Positions 23,205 to 36,509 of a DNA stretch of 64,000 nucleotides are shown here, piece by piece (the first letter of the stretch is position 1; each line of letters starts with the position of its first letter). The DNA is taken from NCBI GenBank assembly GCA_030549335.1, contig JAUKPH010000026.1:868001-932000 (forward strand), written 5' to 3'. Under the pieces are notes generated by a model, which was not told the DNA's origin, did no database searches, and worked only from the letters and a program-made list of their open reading frames with translations. This DNA comes from Pontederia crassipes. Lineage: Eukaryota > Streptophyta > Magnoliopsida > Commelinales > Pontederiaceae. The translations under genes were made by a program, and so were the position numbers.

Positions 23205-24070
23205 TGTGGAAAAATTAGTCGGTTGATAATATGGAAGCTATGATGGAACTCCATTTCTTGAGTTTTTCTTTTGATGCATGCAAAATATAACATATTTTAG
23301 TTTATTATTTTAATGAAATTTTTTATAATTCAATCTTGGCATGAGTCATTTTATATCGTCTTTAGTCATAATTCTGGATTTATCGATTTTAATTATTAAT
23401 TCTCTGTACATTTTAATTGTGGATGGATTAATTAAATTTTAATAACTATTTTGCAGGAAATGCCAAGTATATCATTATCTAGGGATTATCGACCGAGATA
23501 CAACTAATTTATCAAGTTGATTTACCAGCATTAGCTTATGTTTATCAGCCGTAATTCAAATACAAAGAGATTATCGGCCGTAAAAAAATATTTAATCCTA
23601 TCATACGATGCAAAATCGTTAGGCACAAAACACACTTGGTTATCATTAGTCGATAGTATATCATGATAAAGTTGTTATCGGCCGAAATACAAATGAGAAG
23701 TTTTATCATTGGGTGCAAAACATCATCTTTAACCAAGGGAGATGGAGATTATCGGTCGAGAAATCCAACGCCAAAGATAGAAGTTTAATTTATCTTTTTT
23801 GGTTCACATATTTATCCTTAATGCATTATCATCCTAAGACCTAACTTCAACACCATTATCTTATCTTATTACCTTATTTTCTCTATCTTATTTTACAATT
23901 ACAAAACTTATCTACAAAACCTATGTTTTTCTTCTTTTATTAATTTCTAAATTCAGTTATTGAATTAATAATATTCCTCATATATTCGACACTCTTTACT
24001 CCTATTACTATATTATTTGAGCGACTAGTGCACCAGCTAGCGGATTTATTTTGCTACATCATTTTATGCA
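23205..24070. mobile_element. LTR-like insertion of 866 bp in satellite A
   Basis: Starts TGTGGAAAAATTAG and ends TTTTATGCA, with AT-rich DNA between them and five TTATCGGCCG-like motifs (near 23494, 23541, 23569, 23674 and 23748). TG...CA ends suggest a solo LTR, but the 5 bases before (TAAGG) and after (TCAAT) do not match, so no target duplication supports it. A Tat/Athila-type LTR is possible. Satellite A resumes about 41 bp earlier in the monomer phase than where it stopped. The minus frame at 23545-23736 carries no domain. Confidence 0.45.
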
Positions 24071-25220
24071 TCAATGATAAAGCTTTTGGGGATTAGAGTC
24101 TTAGAGTAAGGTTGAAAGCTCTAAGTTATAGACACTTATTATAACATTAAGGTATCCTAAGAGGTGGTAGATCTTTGAAACTTTAACTCTATTTCAAACC
24201 GTAGTTGAAATGCTAAAATCAATGATAAAGCCCTTGGGTATTGGAATCTTAGAGAAAGGTTCAAAGCTCTAAGTTATAGATACTTATTATAACCTTTGGT
24301 ATACTAAGAGATGGTAGATCTTTAGAACATTAACTCTATTTAAAACCATAGTTGAACCTTTGGAATGAATGATACAGCCCTTGGGATTAGACTCTTAGAG
24401 TAAGGTTCAAAGCTCTAAGTTATAGACACTTATAATAATGTTTGGGTATCCTAAGAGGTGGTAGATCTTTGGAACCTTGACCCTATTTCAAATCATAGTT
24501 GAGATGTTACAATCAATGATAAAGCCCTTGGGTATTGGAATCTTAGAGTAAGGTTCAAAGCTCTAAGTTAAAGAAATTTATTACAACGTTTGGGTATCCT
24601 ATGAGGTGGTAGATCGTTCGAACTTTAACTCTATTTCAAACCATAGTTGAACCATTACAATCAATGATAAAGCTCTTGGGGATCAGAGTCTTAGAGTAAG
24701 GTATAGGCACTTATTATGTCCTACGGGTATCCTAAGAGGTGATAAACTCTATTTCAAATCGTAGCTGAACCGTTACAATCGATGATAAAGCTCTTGGGGA
24801 TGAGACTATTAGAGTAATATTCAAAGCTCTAACATATAGATACTTATTCTAATGTTTTAGTATCCTAAGAGGTTATAGATCTTTAGAAATTTAACTATAT
24901 TCCAAATCGTAGTTGAACTGTTACAATCAATTATAAAGCTCTTGGGGATTAGATTATTAGAATAAGGTTCAAAGCACTAAGTTATAGATACTAATTATAA
25001 TCTTTAGGTATCCTAAGACGTCATAGATCTTTAGAACTTTAACTCTGTTGCAAACAGTAGTTGAATTATTGGAATCAATGATAAAGCTCTTGAGGATTAG
25101 ACTCTTAGAGTAAAGTTCAAAGCTCTAAATTATAGATACTTATTATAACCTTTAGGTATCCTAAGAGGTGATAGATCTTTAAAACTTTAACTCTATTTCA
25201 AACCGTAATCGAACCGTTAC
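24071..25220 (-). repeat. Satellite A block, about 8 monomers, minus
   Basis: Same orientation as 16665-23204, continuing beyond the insert. It ends at GAACCGTTAC (25220), where the array switches strand without any spacer. Confidence 0.94.
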
Positions 25221-28200
25221 TTAGCGCTTTGAACCTTACTCTAAGACTCTGATCCCCTAGAGCTTTATCATTGATTATAATGGTTCAACTATGGTTTGAA
25301 ATAGAGTTAAGGTTCTAAAGATCTATGACCTCTTACTATATCCAAAGGTTATAATAAGTATCTATAACTTAGCGCTTTGAACCTTACTCTAATACTCTAA
25401 TCTCCAGACCTTTATCATTGATTGTAACGGTTCAAATTCGGTTCGAAATAGAGTTAAAGTTTTAAAGATCTACCACTTCTTAGAATACCCAAAAGTTATA
25501 ATAAGTGTATATAACTTTGAGCTTTGTATCTCACCTTAAGACCCAAATCCCCAAGGGCTTTATCATTGATTGTAACAATTCAACTATGCTTTGAAATAAA
25601 GTTACATTTCTAAAGATCTATCACCTCTTAGAATACCCAAAGATTATAATAAATATCTATATGCTAGAGCTTTGAAGATTAGTCTAATAGTCTCATCTCT
25701 AGGAGCTTTATCGTTAACTATAATGGTTCAACTATGATTTGAAATAGAGTTTTGAACCTTAGTCTAAGACTCTAATCACCCAAGAGGTCAACTACGGTTT
25801 GAAATAGAGTTGAAGTTCTAAAGATCTACCAACTCTAAGGATACCCAAACGTTATAATAAGTGTCTATAACTTGGAGCTTTATCATTGATTGTAACGGAT
25901 CAACAACAATTTGAAATAGAGTTAAAGATCTAATCTTCTACCACCTCTTAGGATACCCAGAGTTTATGATTAGTATATATAACTTAGTGCTTTGAACCTT
26001 ACTCTAAGATTCTAATCCCCAAGAACTTTATCGTTGATTGCAACGGTTCAACTACGGTTTGAAATAGAGTTAAAATTCTAATGACCTATCACCTCTTAGG
26101 ATACCCAAAGGTTAAAATAAGTGTATATAACTTAGCACTTTAAACCTTACTTTAAGACTCTAATCCTGAAGAGCTTTATCATTGACAGTAACTGTTCAAC
26201 TATGGTTTGAAATGGATTTAAAGTTCTAAGGACCTATCACCTCTTAGGATACCCAAAAGTTATAATAAGTATCTATAACTTAGAGCTTTGAACCTTACTC
26301 TAAGACTCCAATCAGCAAGATTTTATGATTGGCTGTAACTATTCAACTTTTGTTTGAAATAGAGTTAAAGTTCTAAAGATCTATCACTTCATAGAATACC
26401 CAAAGGTTATAACAAGTATTAACAACTCTACGACCCTAATCCCCAAGAGCTTTATCAATGATTGCAATAGTTCAACTACGGCTTGAAATATAGTGAAATT
26501 TCTAAAGATCTATCACCTCTTAGGATACCCAAAGGTTATAATAAGTATATATATGTTAGAGCATTGAATGTTACTCTAATAGTCTCATCCCCAAGAGCTT
26601 TATCTTTAATTCTAACGGTTCAACTACTATTTGAAATAGAGTTAAAGTTCTAAGGACCCATCACTTCTTAGGATACGCAAAGGTTATAATAAGTATCTAT
26701 AACTTAGAGCTTTGAACCATACTTTAATAGTCCAATCCCCGAGAACTTTATCATGATTGTAATGGTTCAACTACGGTTTGAAATAGTCTTAAAGTTCTAA
26801 GGACCTATCACCTAATAAATATCTATAACTTAGAGCTTTGAACCTTACTCTAATACTCTAATCCCCAAGAGCTTTATCATTGATTATAAAGGTTAATTAT
26901 GATTTCAAATAGAGTTAAACTTCTAAATGTCTACCACCTCTTAGGATACCCAAACTTTATAACAAGTGACTATAAATTAGAGCTTTGAACCTTACACTAA
27001 GAATCTAATCCCCAAGAGCTTTATCATTGATCTATCACCTCTTACGATATCCAAAGGTTATAATAGGTCTGTATAACTTAGAGCTTTGAACCTAACTATG
27101 ATTTCAAATAGAGTTGAATTTCTAAAGATCTATCACCTCTTAGAATACCCAAAGGGTGTAATAAGTAACTATATGTTAGAGCATTGAATGTTACTCTAAT
27201 AGTCTCATCCCCAAGAGCTTTATCTTTAATTGTAATGGTTCAACTACTATTTGAAATAGATTTATTGTTCTAACGATCTATCACCTCTTAGGATACCCAA
27301 TGGTTATAATAAGTATCTATAACTAAGAGCTTTGAACCTTACTCTAAGAGCCTAATCCTCAAGAGCTTTATCATTGATTGTAATGGTTCAACTACGTTTT
27401 GAAATAGATTTAAAGTTCCAAAGATATACCATGTCTTATGATACCCAGAGGTTATAATTAGTATCTATAACTTAGAGCTTTGAACCTTATTCTAATACTC
27501 TAATCCCCAAGAGCTTTATCATTGATTTTAACAATTAAAATATGACTTGAAATAGAGTTAAAGTTCCAAAGATCTATCACCTCTTAGGATACCCAAATGT
27601 TATAATTAGTGTCTATAACTTAGAGCTTTGAACCTTACGCTTAGACTCTGATCCCCAAGAGCTTTATCATTGATTGTAACAAGTTCAACTACGGTTTGAA
27701 ATAGAGTTAAAGTTCTATGGACCTATCACCTCTTAGGATACCCAAAGGTGATAATAAGTATCTACAACTTAGAGCTATGAACTTTAGTCTAAGAGTCTAA
27801 TCCCCAAGAGCTTTATCATTGATTATAATAGTTCAACTTCAGTTTGAAATGGAGTTAAAGATTTAATGATCTTCCACCTCTTAGAATAGACAGAGGTTAT
27901 AACAAGTATTTATAACTTTGAGCTTTATACCTTACTCTAAGACCCGAATCCCCAAGAGCTTTATTATTGATTGTAACAGTTCAACTACAGTTCAAAATAG
28001 GATTAAATTTCCAAATATCTATCAACTCTTAGGATACCCCCAGGTTATAATAAGTATCTATATGTTAGATCTTTGAATGTTACTCTAATAGTCTCATCCC
28101 CAAGAGCTTTATCAATGATTGTATCGGTTCAACTACTGTTTTAAATGGAATTAAAGTTCTAAGGACCTATCACCTCTTAGGATACCCAAAGGTTATAATA

Positions 28201-31200
28201 AGTGTCCATGACTTAGAGCTTTGAACCTTACACTAAGAGTCTAATCTCCGAGGGCTTTTTCATTGATTGTAATGGTTCAACTATGGTCTGAAATAGAGTT
28301 AAAGTTCTATAGATCTACCACATCTAAGGATACCAAATATTACAATCATAACTTAGAACTTTGAACCTTACTTTAGGAATCTAATCCTTAAGAGCTTTAT
28401 CATTGATTGTAACGGTTCAACTAAAGTTTGAAATAGAGTTAAAATTCTAAAGATCTACCACATCTAAGGATACCCAAACGGTATAATTAGTGTCTATAAC
28501 TTAGAGCTTTGAACCTTACTATAAGATTCTAATCCCAAGAGCATTATCATTATTCTAACGGTTTAAGTACGGTTTGAAATAGAGTTTACGTTCTAAAGAT
28601 CTATCACCTCTTAAGATACCCAAAGGTTATAATAAGTATCTATATCTTACAGCTTTGAACCATACTTTAATAGTCTAATCCCCATGAGCTTTATCATTGA
28701 TTGCAATAGTTCAACAACAGTTTGAAATAGACTTAAAGTTCTAAGGACCTATCACCTCTTAGGATACCCAAAGATTATAATAAGTGTCCATAACTTAGAG
28801 CTTTGAACCTTACACTAGGACTGTACTCGCCAAGAGCTTTATAATTTATTGTAACGTTTCAACCACGACTTTAAAAGAGTCGATGTTCTAAATATCTACC
28901 ACTTCTTAGGATACCTGATTGTTATAATATGTATCTATAACGTAAAACTTTGAACGTTACTCTAAGACTCCAATGCCCAAGAGTTCTATCATTGATTGTC
29001 ACAATTCAACTACGGTTTCAACTACGGTTTCAAATACAGTTAAAGTTCTAAAGATCTACCACCTCTTAGGATACCCAAACGTTATAATAAGTGTTTATAA
29101 CTTAGAGCTTTCAACATTAATCTAAGAATATAATCCCCACGAGCTTTATCATTGATTATCACGATTCAACTACGGTTTGAAATAGAGTTAAAGTTCTGAA
29201 GATCTACCACCACTTAAGAAACTCAAAGGTTATAATTAATATCTTTAACTTAGAGATTTGAACCTTAGTTTAAGACTCTAATCTCCAAAAGCTATATTCA
29301 ACTATAGTTTGATATAGAGTTCAAGTTCTAAAGATCTATCACCTCTTAGGATACCCAAAGGTTATAATAAGTATCTATAACTTAGAACTTTGACGTTACT
29401 CTAAGACTCCAAGAGATTTGCCCAAGAGCTTTATCATTGATTGTAATGGTTCAACTATGGTTTGAAATAGAGTTAAAGTTCCAAAGATCTATCACCACTT
29501 TGAACCTTACTCTAGGACAATAATCCTCAAGAGCTTTACCGTTGATTGTAACGTTTCAACTACGGTTTGAAATAGAGTTAAAGTTCTAAAGATCAACCAT
29601 CTCTTAGAAAACCCAAGGGTTATAATTAGTATATATAACTTAGAGCTTTGAACCTAACTCTAAGACTCTAATCCCCAAGAGCTTTATCAACGATGGTACC
29701 GTTGATTGTAACGTTTCAACTACGGTTTGAAATAGAGTTAAAGTTCTAAAGATCAACCATCTCTTAGAAAACCCAAGGGTTATAATTAGTATATATAACT
29801 TCCAGCTTTGAACCTAACTCTAAGACTCTAATCCCCAAGAGCTTTATCAACGATGGTAATAGATATCTATAAAGATCAACCAACTATGATTTGAAATAGA
29901 GTTAAAGTTCTAAAGATCTATCACCTCTTAAGATTCCCGAAGGTTATAATAGATATCTATGACTTAGAGCTTTCAGCATTACTCTAATAGTCTAATCCAC
30001 CAGAGTTTTATCACTGATTGTAATGGTTCAACTATGGTTTGAAATAGAGTTAAAGTTCTAAGGACCTATCAAACTTAAGATACCCAAAGGTTGTAATAAG
30101 TATTTATAACTTTGAACTTTGAACGTTACACTAAGACTCCAACGCGCAAGCACTTTATCATTAATTGTAACGGTTCAACCACGGTTTGAAAAAGAGTTCA
30201 AGTTCTAAAGATCTACCACATCTTAGGATACCCGAAGGTTATAATAAGTATCTATAACTTAGAACATTGAACATTACTCTGACACTCCAATGCCCAAGAG
30301 TTCTATCATTGATTGTCACAATTCAACTACAATTTGAAATAGAGTTAAATTTCTGATGATCTACCACCACTTAAGAAATCCAAAGGTTATAATAAATATC
30401 TATAACTTAGAGCTTTTAACCTCAGTCTAAGACTCTAATCTCCAAGAGCTGTATCATTTATTGTAACGGGTCAAATACGATTTGATATAGGGTTGAAGTT
30501 CTAAAGATCTACCACCTCTTAAGATGCCCAAAGGTTATAATAAGTATCTATAACTTAGAACTTTGAACGTTACTCCCAAGAGCTTTATCACATATTATAA
30601 CAGTTCAACTATGGTTTGAAATAGAGTTAATGTTCTAAAGATCTACCACCTCTTAGGATAGCCAAAGGTTATAATAAGTGTCTATAACTTAGAGCTTTGA
30701 ACCTTACTCTACGATTTTAAATCTCCAAGAGTTTTTTCATCGATCGTACCGATTCAACTATGGTTTAAAATAGAGTTAAAGTTTGAAATATCTACTACCT
30801 TTAGGATACCCCAAAGGTCATAATAAGTATCTATAACTCAGATCTTTGAACATTACTCTAAGATTCCAATTCCCAAGAGCTTTATTATTGATTCTACCTG
30901 TTCAACTATGGCTTGAAATAGAATTAAAATTCTAAAGATCTATCACCCCTTAAGATACCCAAAGGTTATTATAACTATCTATAACTTAGAGCTTCAAACC
31001 TTATCATTGATTCTAACGGTTCCACTACGGTTTGAAGCAAAGTTAAATTTCTAATGATCTACCACCTCTTAGGATACCCAATGGTTATGATAAGTGTCTA
31101 AAACTTAGAGCTTTGAACCTCACTCTAAGAATCTAATCGCCAAGAGCTTTATCATTAAAAGTTCTAAATATCTATCACCTCCTAGCATTGAATCTTACTC

Positions 31201-33810
31201 AAAGACTCTAATCCATAACAACTTTATAATTGATTATAACGGTTCAACTATAGTTTAAAATACATTTAAAGTTCTGAAGATCTACCACCTTTCAGGATAC
31301 CCAAAGGTTATAATAATTGTCTATAACTTAGAGCTTTGAACCTCGCTATAAGAATGTAATCTCCAAGAGCTTTATCATTGTTTGTAACTGTTCAACTGCG
31401 GTTTCAAATAGAGTTAAAGTATTAAAGATCTATCACCTCTAAGCATACCCAAAGGTTATAATAAGTATTTATAACTTAGAGCTTTGAATGTTACTCTGAC
31501 ACCCATGCCATGAAGCTTTATCATTTGATTGTAATGGTTCAACTATGGTTTGAAATAAAGTTAAAGTTCTGAAGATCTACGACCTTTTAGGTTACCCAAA
31601 GGTTATAATAAGTGTCTATAACTTAGAGCTTTAAACCTTATTTTAAAAATCTAATCCCCAAGAGCTTTATCATTGATTGTAACGATTCAACTAAAGTTTG
31701 AAATAGAGTTAAAGTTCTAAAGATCTATCACCTCTAAGACTCCAATGCCCAAAGCAATGTCATTGATTGTAACGGTTCAACAACGATTTGAAATAGAGTT
31801 AAAGTTCTAAAGATCTACCACCTATTAGGATGCCCAAAGGTTACAATAAGAATCTCTAACTTAGAGCTTTGAACCATACTCTGAGATTCCAATACCCATG
31901 AGATTCATCCTTGATTGTAACGGTGTAACAACGGTTTAAAATACAGTTAAAGTTCGAAAGATCTATCACCCCTTAGGATACCCAAAGGTTAATATAAGTA
32001 CCTATAACTTAGATCTTTGAACCATACTCTATGATGCCAATACCCAAGAGATTTATCATTGATTGTAATAGTTCAACTATGGCTTGAAATAGAGTTAAAA
32101 TTCTAACGATCTATCACCCCTTATGATACCCAAAGGTTATTATAAGTATCTACAACCTAGAGCTTTGAACATTACTCTAAGAGTCTAATCCCCAAGAGCT
32201 ATATCATTGATAGTAACAGTTCAACTATGGTTTGAAATTGAGTTAAAGTTCTAAAGATCTACCACCACTTAGGAAACCCAAACATTGTAATAAGTGTCTA
32301 TAACTTAGAGCTTTGAACTTTACTCTAAGACTCTAATCTCCAAGAGCTTTATAATTTATTGTAACGGTTCAACTACGGTTTGAAATAGAGTGAAAGTTAT
32401 AAAAATCTATCATCTCTTAGGATACCCAAAGGTTATAATAAGTATCTATAACTTAGAGCTTTGAACCTTACTCCAAGACTCTAATCCACAAGAGCTTTAT
32501 CATTTATTGTAACAGTTCAACTACAGTTTAAAATAGAGTTAAAGTTCTAAAGATTTACCACCTCTTAGGATACCCAAATGTAATAACAAGTGTCCATAAT
32601 TTAGAGCTTTGAATGTTACTCTAAGACTCCAATGCCAAGAGCTCTATCATTTATTGTAACGGTTCAACTACGATTTGAAATAGACTTAAAGTTCAATCTA
32701 CCACCTCCTAGGATGCCCAAAGGTTGCAATAAGTATATGTAACTTAGTGCTTTTAACCTTACTCTAAGATTCCAATACCCAAGAACTTTATCATTGATTG
32801 TAACAGTTCAATTACGATTTGAAATAGAGTTAAAGTTCTAATGATCTACCACCTCTTACGATACCCAAAGTTTATAATAAGTATCTTTAACTTAGAGCTG
32901 TAAACCTTACTCTAAAACGCTAATCCGCAAGAGCTTTATCGTTGATTGTAACGGTTGAACTACGATTTCAAATAGAGTTAAAGTTGTAAAGATCTACTAC
33001 CTCTTAGGATATCCAAGGATTATAATTAGTATATATAACTTCCAGCTTTGAACCTTACTCTAAGACTTTAATCCCTAAGAGCTTTATCAATGATGGTAAT
33101 AGTTCAACTACGGTTTCAAATCGAGTTAAAGTTCTGAAAAATCTACCACCTATTAGGATACCCAAAGGTTATAATAAGTATTTATAACTTAGAGCTTTGA
33201 ACCTTATTCTAAGACTCCAATGCTCAAGAGCTCTCTCATTGATTGTAACAGTTCAACTACGGTTTGAAATAGAGTTAAAGTTTTGAAGATCTACCACCTC
33301 TTAGGATACCCAATGGTTATAATAAGTGTCTATAACTTAGAGCTTTGAACCTTACTCTAAGACTCTAATCCCTATGTGCTTTATCATTGATTGAAAGGGT
33401 TCAACTACAATTTAAAATAGAGTTAAAGTTCTAAAGATCTACCACCTCTTAGGATACCCAAAGGTTATAATAAGTATCTATAACCTAGAGATTTGAACCT
33501 CACTCTAAGAATATAATCCCCAAGAGCTTTATCATTGATTGTAATGGTTCAACTATGGTTTCAAATAGAGTTAAAGTTCTAAAGATCTATCACCTCTTAG
33601 CATACACCAAGGTTATAATAAGTATCTATAACTTAGGGATTTGAATGGTACTCTAAGACCCCATTGCCCAAGAGCATTATCATTGATTGTAATGGTTCAA
33701 CTATGATTTGAAATAGAGTTAAAGTTCTAAAGATCTATCCCTCTAAGGAGACCCAAAGGTTATAATAAGTGCCTATAACTTAGAGCTTTGAATATTACTC
33801 TAAGACTTAT
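25221..33810 (+). repeat. Satellite A block, about 58 monomers, plus
   Basis: 148-bp monomers in plus orientation, starting in mid-monomer at TTAGCGCTTTGAACC. Regular 148-bp spacing is seen near the right end (AGAGTTAAAG at 33271, 33419 and 33567). Internal deletions are frequent, for example near 25750, 26810, 27030 and 29500. A rare variant with TTAGAGCATTGAATGTTAC recurs at about 26560 and 27178 and may mark a local duplication. Confidence 0.95.
29541..29860 (+). repeat. Recent 160-bp tandem duplication inside satellite A
   Basis: GTTGATTGTAACG at 29541 and 29701 starts two nearly identical 160-bp copies; the only difference noticed is CTTAGAGC against CTTCCAGC. The unit is 12 bp longer than the normal monomer because each copy carries a CGATGGTA-containing extra, so it arose as a separate duplication event. 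Confidence 0.85.
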
Positions 33811-34834
33811 TGTTATAGACATCTGTTTGCATTTGCATATATGATGGTTGGAGCATATATGATGTTTGCATTTGCATATATCGATGATCACGATGGGAGC
33901 CACCTCTAGCGTCCAATCCATCATTTTGTTCCCCAATAATGGGATGAGATAGGGTGGAGCTAAGTGCCATGTGGAGCTAAGTGTCACATCGTGAGTCGTC
34001 ATGATCGGGGCCACCTCTAGAATTCGTAGGGGCCACCTCTAGAGTTCACCTATCATTATATGATTTGTTCCCCAAAAGGGATGAGGTAGGATGGAGCTAA
34101 GTGCTACATCGCTTATCACGATGGGAGCCACCTCTATAGTCCACCTACCGTCCACTGGAGAGTTGGTGATTCGTGCATACATATGAGAGTGTTGCATTGC
34201 ATACATATGTTTGATATGTTTAAGTGACAATGAATGTAAATTGAGTGTGATGATTTTGATTGGGATGTTATATATGTATTTAGTAAATGTATGAAGATAT
34301 CGATTTTGATATTATGATTAATGCATGTATATTTATTTCTCCCCAAATTTATTAGATGGTAACATATAGCTTATGAGTTATCAAGCTATTATTTGCTCAC
34401 AGTGTTGTTGTACAGTTTTTTCAGATCAGTAGAATTTTTGGGATCGCGAGAGAAAGCCTTAGTAGGGTGTGGATCCTTTTTGCTGCTAAGGTATTGAGAA
34501 GTCATGTGCCCCACCACGCATGTTAGATAGAAGACTTGTAGCTCTCATATTCCTCTGTTGGGATATGGAGAGAGTTTGATATGTGCTATGTATGAAAAGT
34601 AATTTTGTATCTTGTAAAATGTAAATCCTTTATGACTATGTGGTGGTGTAAACCCTAGAGTTGTTACATGCTCTGAATCATCAATATAAAGTGTGTGGTT
34701 TACTTATATGTGTTATCATTTTCTTGTATTATCTAGAGGAGTTATGCACAATTTTTCTTAAAAAATTTTATTTGATTGTCTGTAATCAGTCGCGACCTCT
34801 GGTTTAAATTACCATTTAAATCGGGGTCGTGATA
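33811..34834 (+). mobile_element. 5' LTR (about 1.02 kb) of a Ty3/gypsy element
   Basis: Non-satellite sequence starting TGTTATAG next to satellite A and ending CGTGATA just before the primer site at 34839. The ends are consistent with an original TGTCACG...CGTGACA pair altered by C-to-T and G-to-A changes; this is inference. The interior has a 228-bp imperfect tandem duplication (TCACGATGGGAGCC at 33888 and 34116) and a TTTGCTCACAGTG block near 34391. The 3' LTR is missing because the element is cut at about 37576, so LTR identity and target duplication cannot be checked. Confidence 0.7.
33888..34343 (+). repeat. 228-bp imperfect tandem duplication inside the gypsy LTR
   Basis: The block TCACGATGGGAGCCACCTCT at 33888 recurs at 34116, with TTTGTTCCCCA and GGTGGAGCTAAGTG-like blocks in both copies. 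A shorter repeat, GGGGCCACCTCTAGA, is found at 34008 and 34028. The second copy is incomplete at its right end. Confidence 0.65.
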
Positions 34835-34838
34835 GTTA

Positions 34839-34851
34839 TGGTATCAGAGCA
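34839..34851 (+). other. Primer-binding site, tRNA-iMet type
   Basis: TGGTATCAGAGCA, the standard plant primer site, lies 4 nt after the LTR end and sets plus orientation for the element. Confidence 0.88.
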
Positions 34852-35020
34852 ATAGGTCCTACCCTTTTGTTAAGAGTTGCATGATCTTGTCTAGGATGAC
34901 ATGGTTATGCTTTAAGTTTGTTTACGTTTTAGGATGTTGTCTTACGTTTGTTTAGGTCTAAGGAATGACCTTTCATATTATTAATTTGAAGTATACATTG
35001 TGCTTGATTTAATTAGGATC

Positions 35021-35950
35021 ATGACGACTAGAGGGGAGAGCTCATCCCTAAATCAAAATGCAGAACAAGATCCTCGATTGGAGGGTGTTGCAAGCCTTGC
35101 GAGAAATGAGTAATATCATGAGGATGCAAAATGAACATAACACAAGAAACAATGAACCTAGGGCTGAACAAGTTGAGGTCATAAATGTACAGTGGAGCAG
35201 TTTAAGAAACTTGGTCCTCCTGCTTTCAAAGGTATTGGTGACCCAACAAAGGTCGAGAATTGGATAAACAAACTGGAAAAGATATTTGCTGCCTTATGTT
35301 GTGAGGATCTAGAAAAGATAGTATTTGCCGAGTTTATGCTTGAAGGTAATGCCGAGCACTGGTGGAAGGCAACTAAGACTAGAGTTTTGGTTGATAACCT
35401 GAACTTAACGTGGAAGAAATTTGTTGAAGTTTTTCTTGCAAAGTACTTTTCAGATTGTGCTCGGGACAAGAAAATGATTGAGTTTCTCAAGGTGGAGCGG
35501 GGAAATATGACAGTTGATGAATATGAGGTGAAGTTTGCTGAACTATCAAGATTTTCTTCACACCTAGTGGCTGATGAAACGGGAAAGGCAAAGAAGTTTG
35601 AGAGGGGACTCAAGCCAACTATTAAGAGTAACCTTGCCGCGCTCAAGTTGCGAGTATATGAAGATGTGTATGAAAGGGCTCAATTGGTAGAGAAGGATTT
35701 ACAAACATCTCAAGAAAATCAAGAGGAAAACAAGAAAGATAGAGGTCCTACTTTTCAACACTTCATGCCAAGAAATTTTGACTTTAAGAAGAGAAGAAAC
35801 AATGTGCATTTCCGCAGACCTCAACAACCACAACCACAACGTTCCCAACAATGCAGATTGTATGGAAATTCCCATGGTAATGCCCCACGTTATAGGATGA
35901 CAGAAGGTTGTTTTAAGTGTGAACAAATGGGCCATTACATCAAAGACTGA
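35021..35950 (+). pseudogene. Ty3/gypsy gag, broken
   Basis: The likely start is ATG at 35021 (MTTRGESSS). That frame stops at 35110-35112, and the gag core continues in another frame from about 35189. The retrotransposon gag (capsid) domain is clear at 35192-35700, with WINKLEKIF, HWWKATKTR, FLAKYFSD and ERGLKP motifs, followed by a Gln/Arg-rich linker. The zinc knuckle reads CFKCEQMGHYIKD, but its last Cys codon is replaced by TGA at 35948-35950. The knuckle would bind element RNA in an intact protein. Protease and RT follow in order, so this is an ordinary plant gag-pol. One frameshift and one nonsense change make it non-functional. No toxin or host gene is involved. Confidence 0.88.
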
Positions 35951-35956
35951 CCGCTA

Positions 35957-36496
35957 ATGCAACAACAGCAACAACAACGACAAAAGTACCCACTACAACA
36001 GCAGCCACAATCACCAAATAGAGCAATAGGAAAAGAGAAACAACCAATGGCACAAGGACAAGTTTATGACTTAACTCAAAGAGTTGTGGATGCTTCAAAT
36101 GCGGTGATCACAGTTAATCTTCTTATCTGTGACACCATGGCACATATTTTGCTAGATTATAGCTCTACACATTCCTTTGTGAGTCCAAAGTTTGCATGAC
36201 ATTTGAAGACAAGAAGGGAACCATTGGGATGCTGTTTGGCAATCAGAACTCATGATGACAATACTCTGTCTTCAGATTTAGTATACAAATCATGTGATGT
36301 TATAATTCAATATAAGTCTTTGACCATTGATCTGATTGTTTTGTGTATTCATGACTTTAATGTGATTTTGGGTATGGACTGGTTGTCCTCCTATCATTCT
36401 TGCCTTGATTGTCCAAGGAAAATAATCACATTTTCGCCCCCTAATGAACAACTACTCAACTTTGTTGGAGAAAGGCATCGAGTCGATGTTCTTTAA
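35957..36496 (+). pseudogene. Ty3/gypsy aspartic protease region, broken
   Basis: A Gln-rich start (35957-36010) leads to the retropepsin-like fold. The catalytic D-S/T-G triad region reads LLDYSSTHSFVS, so the Ser-Gly after the active-site Asp is altered (Asp-Tyr-Ser), which should abolish catalysis. The first frame ends with TGA at 36197-36199. A second open stretch (36203-36496) carries the typical C-terminal block FNVILGMDWLSSYH and ends with TAA. In an intact element this domain would cut the Gag-Pol polyprotein. A frame change near 36500 separates it from RT. Confidence 0.82.
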
Positions 36497-36509
36497 TATC
36501 CTATATACG

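Noticed and set aside
23200-24075. Target-site duplication for the 866-bp insert
   Set aside because: TAAGG and TCAAT flanks differ; shifting the right end to CTACATCA does not produce a match either.
25150-25300. Strand switch considered as a perfect palindrome or hairpin
   Set aside because: The two arms are at different monomer phases, so immediate arms do not pair base for base.
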